A stretch of DNA of 39,026 nucleotides from CAZZDK01 sp964652235 (GTDB lineage Bacteria; Pseudomonadota; Alphaproteobacteria; UBA9219): the NCBI GenBank assembly GCA_964652235.1, contig CAZZDK010000018.1:1-39026 (forward strand). The letters run 5' to 3'. Position numbers and translations under genes: made by a program. The notes beneath the pieces are model-generated. The model saw only the letters and a program-made list of their open reading frames with translations. It ran no database searches and was not told the DNA's origin. Shown piece after piece: positions 1-7,693 of this stretch (positions are counted from its first letter, which is position 1; each line of letters begins with the position of its first letter).

Positions 1-114
1 ATCTGTTCTCGGTCATGCATCTATTCTCGCATCCGCGGCGCGGCGGCGGAAGTTCCGCATGCCGCCATGGACCGGAACGGGTAAAATCGGAACGCCCCAT
101 TTCCGGATGACGCC

Positions 115-770
115 ATGACTTTCCGCATCGCGCCCAGCATCCTGTCCGCGGATTTTGCCCGCCTCGGCGAGGAGGTGCAGTCAGTGGTCAGCGCCGGCGC
201 CGATCTGATCCATTTCGACGTCATGGACAATCACTACGTGCCCAACCTCACCATCGGGCCGCTGGTCTGCGAGGCGATCCNNNNNNNNNNNNNNNNNNNN
301 NNNNNNNNNNNNNNNNNNNNNNNNNNNNNNNNNNNNNNNNNNTGCCGGATTTCGCGAAGGCCGGCGCCAACATCATTTCCTTCCACCCCGAGGCCTCCGA
401 GCACGTCGATCGCACGATCGGCCTGATCAGGGAACAGGGCTGCAAGGCCGGGCTGGTGTTCAACCCGGCCACCCCCCTGCATTACCTGGACCATGTTCTC
501 GACAAGCTCGACCTGGTGCTGGTCATGTCGGTCAATCCCGGCTTCGGCGGCCAGGCCTTCATCGAATCCCAGCTTGAGAAAATCGCGGCCCTGCGCCGCA
601 GGATCGACGCTTTGGGCAAGGATATTGATCTGGAAGTGGACGGCGGGATCAATCCGGAAACCGCCCGCCTGGCGGCGGGGGCGGGCGCGGACCTGCTTGT
701 CGCGGGAACGGCGGCCTTTGCGGGTGGGCCAGGCGCTTACGCCGCGAACCTTAAGGCGTTAAGACAATAG
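115..770 (+). CDS. rpe: ribulose-phosphate 3-epimerase (contains assembly gap)
   Basis: Interconverts ribulose 5-phosphate and xylulose 5-phosphate in the cytosolic pentose phosphate pathway and Calvin cycle. The N-terminal part has the family APSILSADFARLGEE start and the metal-binding HFDVMDNHYVPN stretch (His33 and Asp35 are ligands in the family). The C-terminal part has FHPEASEHVDR, GLVFNPATPL, MSVNPGFGGQ and EVDGGI, all Rpe signatures. A run of 62 N at 281-342 separates them, and the two halves lie in different frames. By comparison with E. coli Rpe about 22 codons should lie between the two flanks, whereas 65 positions are present. The gap is therefore probably one base short, an assembly artefact and not a true frameshift. 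The missing segment would hold the DVHLMV-type third metal ligand. The stop falls 10 bp before the next gene, so the two are probably co-transcribed. Confidence 0.95.
281..342. other. assembly gap (62 N)
   Basis: Sixty-two consecutive N inside rpe. The length is not a multiple of three relative to the flanking reading frames. A gap of 63 would rejoin them and match the spacing expected from the family. Confidence 0.99.
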
Positions 771-780
771 ACGGAGCCGG

Positions 781-2397
781 ATGGAGAATCCCGTCAAACT
801 ACTCGGCCAATTGCGAAAGCGGGTGCAGTCCGTCACCTACGGAAGTCCGATTTATCGCATGATGCTCGATCAAAGCCCCGTGCCGGACAGGATCAGGCTT
901 GTCCTCGCCGATCCCTGGCCGGGCGACGCCAAACGGGGACAAGCGTTGATCGCGGGCCAGCCCGGCCTGTTCGATCAGGAAGAAAGCGCCCGCGACGAGA
1001 AAATCGACCCCTTTTTTCTTTCTCACGAATGGCTGCGCGATTTGCGGGCGGTCGGCACCGATCAGGCGCGCCGCAAGGCGGTCTCGCTGATCCGTGAATG
1101 GCTCGAAGGGCAGGAAACCTGGGACGAGGCCGGATGGGAGCCTGGGATTCTAGGCGCGCGGCTGGCCAACTGGATCGCCTTTTTCGATTTTTACGGTCCC
1201 GCCGCTCCCGAACCTTTGGCTAGGGAGCAAAGGGCCGCCATGGCGCGTCAGCTCCGCCATTTGATCAATGTCGCGCCCGCGCACCTGACGGGTCTTGAAG
1301 GCCTGAACGTCGTGAAGGGGCTGGTCTATGGCGGCCTCGCTCTTCTGGACGGGGAAAGGGCGCTCGGCCTCGCGCTCGATTTCCTCAAACGGCGGCTGGA
1401 AGAGGACGTTCTGCTCGACGGCGGCACGGTTTTCCGCAACCCCCTGCGCCATGCCGAAATCCTGCGCGTCTTGATCGATCTGCGCTCGGCTTTCCGCGCG
1501 GGGCAGCTTGAGGTGCCGCATGAGCTTTCGCTTGCCATCGCGCGAATGGTTCCGGTTTTGAAGTTCTTTCGCCACGGCGACGGGGGCCTGGCGGTCTTTC
1601 ACGGCGGGGGAGAGGGATCGGCGCTCATGCTGGACGCGATCCAAACGATCTCTGAAGCCAGAGGCCGCGTCCTTAAGCGCTTGCCGGAAATGGGTTATGA
1701 GCGCCTGACGGCGGGGCGCAGCCTCGTTCTGGCCGACGTCGCGCCGCCCCCGCCGCGCGGCTTTGACGGAGAGGCGCACGCGGGTCTTTTAAGCTTTGAG
1801 TTCAGCGTCGGGCGCGAAAGGCTTATCGTCAATTGCGGCGCGGGGCCTGCGGGCGATCCGGAATGGCGGCGCGCCATGGGGGCCACGGCGGCGCACAGCA
1901 CGGTGACCCTCGGCGATACGAACGCCTGCGAGCTTTTGGCGGGCGGGGGCATAGGGCATAGGCCGAGGAACGTTCTGGCGCAGCGCTACGAACAGGACGG
2001 AATCCAGTATCTGGAAACCAGCCACGACGGCTACGGTCCGCGCCAGCGCGTGACGGTCCAAAGGCTTTTGGGCCTGGCCAAGGACGGCGAAAAGCTCTTC
2101 GGGCGCGAAATGATCCTAGGTCCCGCCGGGCGTGATTTTACGGTGCGCTGGCATCTGCATCCTTCCGTCACGGCGTTATTGGCGCAGGGCGGCGCCGCCG
2201 CGCTTTTACGCACCCCGTCGGGCCAGGGCTGGCGCCTTCGAGCGGAAGGGGCGGACCTGGCGCTCGAGCCGAGCGTCTATTGCGGAGACGGTGCGATCCG
2301 GCGTACCCTTCAGCTACGCGTGAGCGGCAGGACGGCGGCGGACCAAACCATCGTCGATTGGACCCTGACGCGCGAGACGGCCAAAAAGGGAGCGTGA
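781..2397 (+). CDS. heparinase II/III family protein
   Basis: A 538-aa protein of the alphaproteobacterial heparinase II/III-like group. The N-terminal half is an alpha/alpha-toroid-like helical region (WLRDLRAVG, LANWIAFFDFYGP near residue 130, HLTGLEGLNVVKGLVYGG near 165). The C-terminal half is a beta-rich heparinase II/III domain with the conserved NCGAGP and AHSTVTLGDTNACEL segments around residues 355-380. Members are presumed polysaccharide lyases, but the substrate of this housekeeping-linked group is unknown. In many alphaproteobacteria this gene sits between rpe and purH. Here rpe is upstream as expected, but a prepilin gene replaces purH, which suggests a local rearrangement. No signal peptide is obvious. 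The start lies 10 bp after the rpe stop, with GGAGCCGG just upstream as ribosome binding site. Confidence 0.85.
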   Translation: MENPVKLLGQLRKRVQSVTYGSPIYRMMLDQSPVPDRIRLVLADPWPGDAKRGQALIAGQPGLFDQEESARDEKIDPFFLSHEWLRDLRAVGTDQARRKAVSLIREWLEGQETWDEAGWEPGILGARLANWIAFFDFYGPAAPEPLAREQRAAMARQLRHLINVAPAHLTGLEGLNVVKGLVYGGLALLDGERALGLALDFLKRRLEEDVLLDGGTVFRNPLRHAEILRVLIDLRSAFRAGQLEVPHELSLAIARMVPVLKFFRHGDGGLAVFHGGGEGSALMLDAIQTISEARGRVLKRLPEMGYERLTAGRSLVLADVAPPPPRGFDGEAHAGLLSFEFSVGRERLIVNCGAGPAGDPEWRRAMGATAAHSTVTLGDTNACELLAGGGIGHRPRNVLAQRYEQDGIQYLETSHDGYGPRQRVTVQRLLGLAKDGEKLFGREMILGPAGRDFTVRWHLHPSVTALLAQGGAAALLRTPSGQGWRLRAEGADLALEPSVYCGDGAIRRTLQLRVSGRTAADQTIVDWTLTRETAKKGA

Positions 2398-2398
2398 C

Positions 2399-3055
2399 AT
2401 GACAAAAAGACCCGTCCGTCGTTTCTCCAGAGGCATGACGCTGGTGGAGCTTGCGATCATTCTGGGCATCATGGGGCTGGTCATGGCCTTTATCTGGGCG
2501 GCGGCCAGTTCCGTGCGTCAAAGGCAGCAGGTAGAGGAGGCCGTCGGCACGATTACCGAAATCGCCGATCGCGTGCGAAGCGCTTATACCGCCTATCCGG
2601 GCAGCAGCAACTATCCCTCGACGCTCGCAAAGCAGATTGAAGCCGGGCTTTTCCCCAATCACGTCGTGCGCGACAACAACACGACGGTCAACGGATGGGG
2701 CGGGACCGTGAAAATCGGATTCAAACGCCAGGACAACTGGATCGTCGGCTTTTCCGTCGCGATGGATATGCCGGAAGGTCTTGCGCAGACTATCCGCAAC
2801 CTGGCCTGCCAGGAAGTCATTTCCCGTCTTCAAGGCTCCGGGCGGGACGAGGTGGGCGTTAGCGTCGTGAACGACGTGCCGGTGCCCAGCACCTACCCCT
2901 TGCCCGCCCGCGATCTCGTGCCCGGCAGCGGTCCCGTCTATGCCTATGCGGGCGGCGGCGGATGGGAAAACGTGACGAACAGGAAAATGAACGAGCTATT
3001 CTCTTCCTTCGGTTCCGGCGGTTGCAGGCAGTTTGCGTTTTATTTCAGGCTTTAG
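2399..3055 (+). CDS. PilS-like type IV prepilin
   Basis: A 218-aa protein with a classic prepilin leader: basic residues, then RG|MTLVELAIIL, so cleavage is predicted after Gly12, with Met13 at +1 and Glu17 at +5, followed by a hydrophobic helix (about residues 14-38). The central NGWGG near residues 98-102 and the later NLACQEV resemble the type IVb PilS family (Pfam PilS domain), in which a disulfide-bonded globular domain follows. Here Cys137 and Cys209 could form that bond. It starts one base after the heparinase stop, so it is translationally linked to it. No assembly ATPase, platform protein or prepilin peptidase is in this window, so the partner machinery must lie elsewhere or be absent. 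Its 3' end overlaps rlmE tail-to-tail by 11 bp. Confidence 0.75.
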   Translation: MTKRPVRRFSRGMTLVELAIILGIMGLVMAFIWAAASSVRQRQQVEEAVGTITEIADRVRSAYTAYPGSSNYPSTLAKQIEAGLFPNHVVRDNNTTVNGWGGTVKIGFKRQDNWIVGFSVAMDMPEGLAQTIRNLACQEVISRLQGSGRDEVGVSVVNDVPVPSTYPLPARDLVPGSGPVYAYAGGGGWENVTNRKMNELFSSFGSGGCRQFAFYFRL

Positions 3056-3749
3056 GGCTCTTGAATCCCGTCGCCACGATATAGCTTTCCGCCGAATCCG
3101 AACGGCTGGAAGGCGGCTTGGCGTGCTTGACCTTTGCGAAATTCTTTTTGAGCAGGTCGAGAAGCTCTTTTTCCGCGCCGCCTTGAAACAGCTTGCAAAC
3201 GAACGCGCCGCCGGGGGCCAGAACCTCGGTCGCGAACAGGGCCGCGCTTTCGGCCAGCGCCATAATGCGGATGTGGTCCGTTTTCGTATGGCCGGTCGTC
3301 GAGGGAGCCATATCGCTCAGCACTAAATCCGCTTTGCCGCCCAGCGCCGTCTTAAGCGCATCGGGCGCATCCTCGGCCAGAAAATCCATGTGCAGAATCT
3401 CTGCGCCGGGGAGGGGGGCCATTTCCAGAATGTCGATGGCCACAAGCTTGCCGGAAGGGCCGATTTTCTTCGCCGCGACCTGCGACCAGCCGCCGGGCGC
3501 CGCGCCGAGATCCACGACCTTCAGCCCCGAACGCAACAACTTAAATTGCTCATCCAACTGCATGATTTTGAACGCCGCGCGCGAGCGAAAGCCCTGTTCC
3601 TTGGCCGCCGCGACGTAGGGATCGTTGAGCTGCCTTTGCAGCCAGGCCGCCGAGGAGGCCGAACGCTTTTTCGCCGTCTTGACGCGCACCGCCTCGCGCC
3701 GCTTGGACGCGAGGCCGCCGATGCCTCTGTTTTTCGACTGTCCTTTCAT
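3045..3749 (-). CDS. rlmE: 23S rRNA (uridine2552-2'-O)-methyltransferase RlmE
   Basis: RlmE/FtsJ/RrmJ uses S-adenosylmethionine to 2'-O-methylate U2552 in the 23S A-loop late in 50S assembly. The 234-aa product shows the full K-D-K-E methyltransferase tetrad of the family: Lys61 (SRAAFK), Asp146 (SDMAP), Lys186 (CKLFQGG) and Glu221 (SAESY). The SAM-binding motif VDLGAAPGGWSQ is at residues 79-90. The N terminus carries about 25 extra basic residues compared with E. coli FtsJ (209 aa), common in alphaproteobacteria. It is divergent from the lipoprotein gene at 3840. Confidence 0.95.
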   Translation of the reverse strand: MKGQSKNRGIGGLASKRREAVRVKTAKKRSASSAAWLQRQLNDPYVAAAKEQGFRSRAAFKIMQLDEQFKLLRSGLKVVDLGAAPGGWSQVAAKKIGPSGKLVAIDILEMAPLPGAEILHMDFLAEDAPDALKTALGGKADLVLSDMAPSTTGHTKTDHIRIMALAESAALFATEVLAPGGAFVCKLFQGGAEKELLDLLKKNFAKVKHAKPPSSRSDSAESYIVATGFKSPKA

Positions 3750-3839
3750 GGGACTACTTTACCTCGGAAGGGGCAGACGGGAAGAAAAAAGTAAGTTAAT
3801 ATGCGGTGGAATCATATCCCCACTTCCACGGAGGCCTTC

Positions 3840-4226
3840 ATGCCGAACTTCAAGCGCGTTGCTGTCTGGACCTTTTCGCTCGCTTTTCTGGCCGCCTGCG
3901 CGGCGACGACTTATAACCCTGTCATTGATCCCCAAGGCGTCGATATGGGGCGGTACAACCAAGATCTGGCGCAATGCAGGGCGCTGGCCGAGCAGGTGGA
4001 CGCGGCGGAAGACGCCGGGACCGACGCCTTGATCGGCGCGGGCGTGGGCGCGGCGGGCGGCGCGGCTCTGGGGGCGCTCAGCGGCGATCCCGGTCTTGGC
4101 GCGGCCACAGGCGCGGTGATCGGCGCTTTTGGCGGTGGCGGGACCGGAGCTTTGAACGCCAATCAGAGGCAGAAAAACATCATTAACAACTGCCTGCGCG
4201 GCAGGGGTTATAGGGTGCTGGGTTAG
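3840..4226 (+). CDS. glycine-zipper lipoprotein
   Basis: A 128-aa predicted lipoprotein. The signal peptide ends in a lipobox LAAC with Cys20, so it should be lipidated and anchored in the envelope. After a short DMGRYNQDLAQCRALAEQ region with a conserved-looking Cys, residues about 60-105 are a Gly/Ala-rich glycine-zipper segment (GAGVGAAGGAALGALSGDPG and onward), as in Rickettsia 17 kDa and SlyB-like membrane proteins. The C terminus contains a second Cys (NNCLRGRGYRVLG), the usual ending of this small family. ATG at 3840 is chosen over an upstream in-frame ATG because GGAGG sits 5 bp before it and the signal peptide then begins properly. A possible terminator hairpin follows at 4235. Confidence 0.8.
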   Translation: MPNFKRVAVWTFSLAFLAACAATTYNPVIDPQGVDMGRYNQDLAQCRALAEQVDAAEDAGTDALIGAGVGAAGGAALGALSGDPGLGAATGAVIGAFGGGGTGALNANQRQKNIINNCLRGRGYRVLG

Positions 4227-4234
4227 GGAGAAAA

Positions 4235-4264
4235 GGGAAGCGGCAGCCTTTTTGCCGCTTTCCC
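4235..4264 (+). terminator. hairpin after the lipoprotein gene
   Basis: AAGCGGCA (4238-4245) pairs with TGCCGCTT (4253-4260), extended by GGG and CCC across one bulged base. It stands 9 bp after the stop at 4226. There is no clear T tract on the + strand, so intrinsic termination is plausible but not certain. Confidence 0.5.
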
Positions 4265-4311
4265 CTACACAAAGCCTAAACGATATGATAGGAAGGCCGC
4301 CTCGAACCTGC

Positions 4312-4385
4312 TGGGGGATCGTCTAGCGGTAGGACAACAGATTCTGACTCTGTTTACCGTGGTTCGAATCCACGTCCCCCAGCCA
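4312..4385 (+). tRNA. tRNA-Gln (anticodon CUG)
   Basis: A full cloverleaf can be folded. The acceptor stem is TGGGGGA/TCCCCCA, the anticodon stem ACAGA/TCTGT holds loop TTCTGAC with anticodon CTG, and the T-arm is GTGG-TTCGAAT-CCAC. Discriminator G is followed by an encoded CCA at 4383-4385. It reads CAG codons. Confidence 0.96.
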
Positions 4386-4407
4386 TCCCTCTCTTAAGGG
4401 CGCCGGT

Positions 4408-5286
4408 ATGACCGTCCAACATAGGCCCTATCTTGCCGTGGCTCTTGCCCTCGTCGGTTTTTTGGCCTTTTCGGTCAGCGATTCTTTGACGCGCGTCATG
4501 ATGGGTCGGGGGCACGACGTTTTCTTTGTCGCGGGCGTTTTCCAGTTCGTCGCGCTTATCGGGCTTTTTCTCTCAAACAAGCCGCTCGGCGGGTACAAGA
4601 GCGCGTTCCTATCGCGGCAGAAGCGCCTCCACCTGCTTCGAGGCGTTCTTGTCGCCCTGATTGTTCCGATGAACGTTTTTGCCTTTTCTAAACTGCCTTT
4701 CGCGCTCACCTACACGCTGCTTTTTACAGGGGCGTTTTGGGCCATTCTTTTAGCGCGACCCGTGACGGGTGAGCGCATTCCGCCGGTTAAAGCCTTGGCC
4801 GTCCTGGGCGGCTTTACGGGAGCCTTGATCGTCCTGCGCCCTTGGGGCGCGTTTGATTGGTTGATGCTTATCCCTCTGATTTCTTCGATGTTCTTCGCCC
4901 TTGAATCCCTCATTGCGCGCCGCTTCAACAAGGACGAAACGCCGTTCTCTCTCGCCTTTTATCCGTGCGTTGTCTGCGTTCTCTTGATGAGCGTGCTGAC
5001 GTTCCTTCATGCCGGGTTTGCCGCGCCTGCGGCGGCGGATGTGGGCTTCATCGCTCTCGGCGGCGCGATGATGGGAACGGGTTTTCTCTGCGTGCCGTTG
5101 GCCTTCCGTTACGGCAGCGCGGCGGTCGTTGGGCCTTTCCACTATACGCAACTTATTTGGGCGGCGCTTCTCGGCGCATTGATGTTCAACGAAACGCCGG
5201 ACGGCTGGACGATCCTCGGCGGCCTCGTCATTGCGGTGAGCGGCCTTTCGGCTCTTTTCCTGAACCGCCGCGCCGCCGCATCATAA
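4408..5286 (+). CDS. EamA/DMT-family permease
   Basis: A 292-aa integral membrane protein with about ten hydrophobic helices in two homologous halves, typical of the drug/metabolite transporter superfamily (EamA domains). The first repeat covers residues about 8-135 (starting LAVALALVGFLAFSVSDSLTRV), the second about 145-285 (ending GWTILGGLVIAVSGLSALFL). Such proteins move small metabolites across the inner membrane, but the substrate cannot be read from sequence. It begins 22 bp after the CCA of tRNA-Gln and may share its transcript. AAGGGCGCC lies just upstream of the ATG. Its last 59 bp overlap the convergent HNH nuclease gene. Confidence 0.85.
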   Translation: MTVQHRPYLAVALALVGFLAFSVSDSLTRVMMGRGHDVFFVAGVFQFVALIGLFLSNKPLGGYKSAFLSRQKRLHLLRGVLVALIVPMNVFAFSKLPFALTYTLLFTGAFWAILLARPVTGERIPPVKALAVLGGFTGALIVLRPWGAFDWLMLIPLISSMFFALESLIARRFNKDETPFSLAFYPCVVCVLLMSVLTFLHAGFAAPAAADVGFIALGGAMMGTGFLCVPLAFRYGSAAVVGPFHYTQLIWAALLGALMFNETPDGWTILGGLVIAVSGLSALFLNRRAAAS

Positions 5287-5803
5287 AATTTTTGTCGTAG
5301 TGGAAGGAGCCGGTAAGGCCCTTTTCCTGAATCTCGATGTAAGAGGGACAGGCCTCGCGCGTCGGGCAATAGCGGTCGTAGGCCTCGCGCCAGTTCGTCA
5401 GGAAAAGCCTCTGGCCTTCCTTTACGCCCAGTTCCTTGCGGCAGACCATCTCGCGCACCTTGAGTTCCAGGCGGTCCTTGGCGCCCGCGCTGTATTTTTC
5501 GGCTTTTTTGTTCGACGGCCACAGATTCTTCACGCTATCCGCGCCGCCCAGCGCCAGCGGCACGAGGTGGTCGATCTTGTACCCCTTGCGCGATTCCTTT
5601 GTCTTGAAGCCATAGGCGCGATAGACCTGCTGCTTCATCTCCGGCGTCGTCCTGCGGACTTTTTCCGAATAGCCGTGCTTGCAGACCAGCGCGAGGTCGC
5701 TTGTCTCGACTTTCCCCGGCGTCAGTTTCGGATCGGGCGCGTTGTCCCGCGCGAAAGCGGGCGCGGCGAAAAGCAGGGCAAAGAGGAGGAAAAAACGAAG
5801 CAT
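5228..5803 (-). CDS. secreted HNH endonuclease-like protein
   Basis: A 191-aa protein with a cleavable signal peptide (hydrophobic residues 3-17, AFA|RD site near 18). It has an HNH motif: YKIDHLVPLALGGADSVKNL at residues 75-94, with Asp78-His79 as first catalytic pair and Asn93 as the middle Asn, followed by WPSNKKAE. Four later Cys residues could be structural. Similar small exported HNH proteins occur in proteobacteria; a nucleic-acid scavenging or defence role is only a guess. Nothing resembling an immunity gene is adjacent. It lies 12 bp after the LolA-like gene at 5816 on the same strand, so the two are probably one operon. Its 3' end overlaps the permease gene by 59 bp. Confidence 0.75.
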   Translation of the reverse strand: MLRFFLLFALLFAAPAFARDNAPDPKLTPGKVETSDLALVCKHGYSEKVRRTTPEMKQQVYRAYGFKTKESRKGYKIDHLVPLALGGADSVKNLWPSNKKAEKYSAGAKDRLELKVREMVCRKELGVKEGQRLFLTNWREAYDRYCPTREACPSYIEIQEKGLTGSFHYDKNFMMRRRGGSGKEPKGRSPQ

Positions 5804-5815
5804 GAAAGACTTTTA

Positions 5816-6394
5816 TCAGCGTATCAGGCGCTGATCCAGGAAAACCACGTGGTCCACCGCGTCTTTGAGCAGAATGTCCGCGCCCTCGACGAACGCGCCG
5901 CCCCGCGCGACGATTTTCTGAAACGGCCTAGCGGCGCCCTTCCTTTCGCGCGGCGTGATGGCGACGACCCATTTTTCGCCCTCCGCTTTGCGCGCGACGA
6001 TGAAATCTTTCTCAAGCTTTTTCCAATCGCCACTCAGGGCGGCGAGAATCTGCCCCTCGACTTCGCTTAAAAACGGCATTTGTTCGGACGTGATCTCCAA
6101 CAGAGCGAGATTGCCGACGCTTTGGACCAGCCTGCCGTTCGATAGGGTCGTGGTCGTCGCCATCGGTTTTTCAATTGCCCAGACAATTTGTTTGCCGGGC
6201 GAAAGGAGAAACCGGCCCTCCGTTCGCATCGGCTGGTCGAATCCTTTCACGGGATGCTCGTGGATAAAGCGGCCGATGAGCGCCTGCCCGGGTTTGAGGC
6301 GCAGGTGAGGCCCCGGCCCTTCGGCCAGCGCGGGAAGGGCGAGCAGGGCAAGGAGGAGAGCCGCCGCAAGCGGCAAGAATCGAAGATGTTTCAT
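5816..6394 (-). CDS. LolA-like outer-membrane lipoprotein carrier family protein
   Basis: A 192-aa exported protein whose signal peptide ends PALA|EG near residue 24. The mature part begins LRLKPGQALIGRFIHEHPVKGFDQPMR, followed by TEGRFLLSPGKQIVWAIEKP. This F-x-Q/H-x-x-x-x-K-G-F ... G-R-F ... P-G-x-x-I-W pattern is characteristic of the LolA_3-type group of LolA-like periplasmic carriers. The length matches LolA (about 200 aa). Members bind acyl chains of lipoproteins or other lipids in the periplasm. Whether this is the main LolA or a specialised paralogue cannot be told; the co-transcribed HNH gene does not help. Confidence 0.7.
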   Translation of the reverse strand: MKHLRFLPLAAALLLALLALPALAEGPGPHLRLKPGQALIGRFIHEHPVKGFDQPMRTEGRFLLSPGKQIVWAIEKPMATTTTLSNGRLVQSVGNLALLEITSEQMPFLSEVEGQILAALSGDWKKLEKDFIVARKAEGEKWVVAITPRERKGAARPFQKIVARGGAFVEGADILLKDAVDHVVFLDQRLIR

Positions 6395-6517
6395 AGGGCT
6401 AGTTTACGTTCTTTCGCGGCAGAAGTATGGCTTTTTTGAAAGTAAATGACCGCGTTGAAAATATTATTGTTTTCATGATACAAGGCCGCAGAACAAGGAG
6501 CCTCAAAGGAGGACGTC

Positions 6518-6973
6518 ATGAGTTCGGATATGGACTTTGGTCCCATCAATCATAATTTGTTAGCTATGCGTTTAGGAAAGAAATTTTTATGGTGCGGCGA
6601 AATGGTCCGCCACGGCGCTTCGTTGTTTTATAGAGGGGCCGGTCTTCGAGAGACTCTGCGACAGCTTAAAGATGAAGTCACGAAAGGCCGAATCGTTCGC
6701 GCCGTTGTCAAAGAAGGGCTGTTGGCCGGTTACGTGTTTATTCCTGAATACGATCCTGCGAGAAAGAGAATAAAAGTCGCCGCGTGGACAATGGGCGGAT
6801 GGGGTTCCTATCTGTTTGTCGAACGTCCCGCGAAGAAGGAGCCTTCCATCGGAGAAGACAGGAATCCTCTCATCGGGCTAGACCAGATGAGAAGATGCGA
6901 ACGCATGAAACAGATCATCGCCGATGCTAATCATGCGTTTGGCTATAGGCTTATGGTCTATGGGCCGGTGTAA
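6518..6973 (+). CDS. uncharacterised 151-aa protein
   Basis: No family recognised. The product is soluble, without signal peptide or membrane helix, and rich in basic and aromatic residues. Residues about 40-75 look like a helix-strand unit (GAGLRETLRQLKDEVTKGRIVRAVVKEGLLAGYVFIPEYDP), followed by an AWTMGGWGSYLFVERP segment. A near-perfect Shine-Dalgarno AAAGGAGG stands a few bases before the ATG, so expression is likely. Codon use is more AT-rich than its neighbours. It stands alone between a divergent gene pair and tRNA-Pro. Confidence 0.7.
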   Translation: MSSDMDFGPINHNLLAMRLGKKFLWCGEMVRHGASLFYRGAGLRETLRQLKDEVTKGRIVRAVVKEGLLAGYVFIPEYDPARKRIKVAAWTMGGWGSYLFVERPAKKEPSIGEDRNPLIGLDQMRRCERMKQIIADANHAFGYRLMVYGPV

Positions 6974-6992
6974 GCGGCCAGAAGCCGAAGGG

Positions 6993-7069
6993 TGGTCGGG
7001 GCGCCCGGATTCGAACCGGGGGCCTCAAGTACCCAAAACTTGCGCGCTACCAGACTGCGCTACGCCCCG
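6993..7069 (-). tRNA. tRNA-Pro (anticodon UGG)
   Basis: On the minus strand the acceptor stem is CGGGGCG/CGCCCCG, the anticodon stem CAAGT/ACTTG encloses loop TTTGGGT with anticodon TGG, and the T-arm is CCGGG-TTCGAAT-CCCGG. An encoded CCA occupies 6993-6995. It reads CCA and, by wobble, other proline codons. Confidence 0.96.
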
Positions 7070-7137
7070 ATGGGGGTAGGGGATAGCTGATAACAGCCTG
7101 AAATTCAAATGTTGCGTAAACCCCTTGGCCGGAAAGC

Positions 7138-7623
7138 TCATTCCATCGCCGAAAGCAGCGTTACGGCGTCGAGGACCTTTTTCGTGGCCTCAGAGGCGAG
7201 AACGACATCCTTATCCACCATCGTATAGAACGTCCCCGCCGGGGGCGGGCCGAGCCGCGCGAGAAGGCCCTGCGGAACATTAGTCCAGCCGTCCGGAAGC
7301 GTGCCGCCGATGCCGTACCTTTTTGCCTGTCCGGGCGGCAGGCAGCCGTTGTTCTTTTTCGCCAGGCCCGGCGGGCACGAAGCGCCGTAATTTTCTTTCA
7401 GATAGGCGCGGATACGCTCCCGGTTCTCGTTCGTAAAGCGTAAGGTAAGGTCTGTTTCATCGGCCTTGTCGCCTTTGCCGTAAGTTCTTTCTTCAACGCT
7501 TTTGCTCCATTGGCCGGGGCCGCCGCCATTGCCGCCACCATGTCCCGATTTTTTCGCGAGGGCGGGGTTGCTTAAAAGGCAGACGACAAAAAGGGCGGGC
7601 AAGAGAAAGCGGAGCGATTTCAT
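7138..7623 (-). CDS. secreted CigR/RcnB-like small protein
   Basis: A 161-aa exported protein with a signal peptide ending PALA|KK at residue 23 and then a Gly-rich linker. The C-terminal half has LPPGQAKRYGIGGTLPDGW, then LARLGPPPAGTFYTMVDKDVVLASEATKKVLDAV. The order LPPGxAKxx..G..LP.GW followed by a short beta region ending in a VLDAV-type helix is shared by CigR and RcnB-family periplasmic proteins, some linked to Ni/Co homeostasis or virulence regulation. Function here is not known. Two Cys in the CPPGLAKKNNGC segment may form a disulfide. Confidence 0.6.
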   Translation of the reverse strand: MKSLRFLLPALFVVCLLSNPALAKKSGHGGGNGGGPGQWSKSVEERTYGKGDKADETDLTLRFTNENRERIRAYLKENYGASCPPGLAKKNNGCLPPGQAKRYGIGGTLPDGWTNVPQGLLARLGPPPAGTFYTMVDKDVVLASEATKKVLDAVTLLSAME

Positions 7624-7693
7624 GATAAACCTCGCTTGCGTGTGGGCGAGAAGGGAGCGTAGCCCAAAAAAAGGCCGATGTAAAAGCTCTCGC

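Noticed and set aside
1..114. Possible tail of an upstream gene (for example rsmB, often before rpe)
   Set aside because: Only short open stretches are present and none shows a recognisable C terminus, so no gene is called.
1150..1779. Long minus-strand frame inside the heparinase-family gene, and similar long antisense frames inside prfC, pleD and htpG
   Set aside because: These are expected shadows of high-GC genes; the sense products carry clear family motifs.
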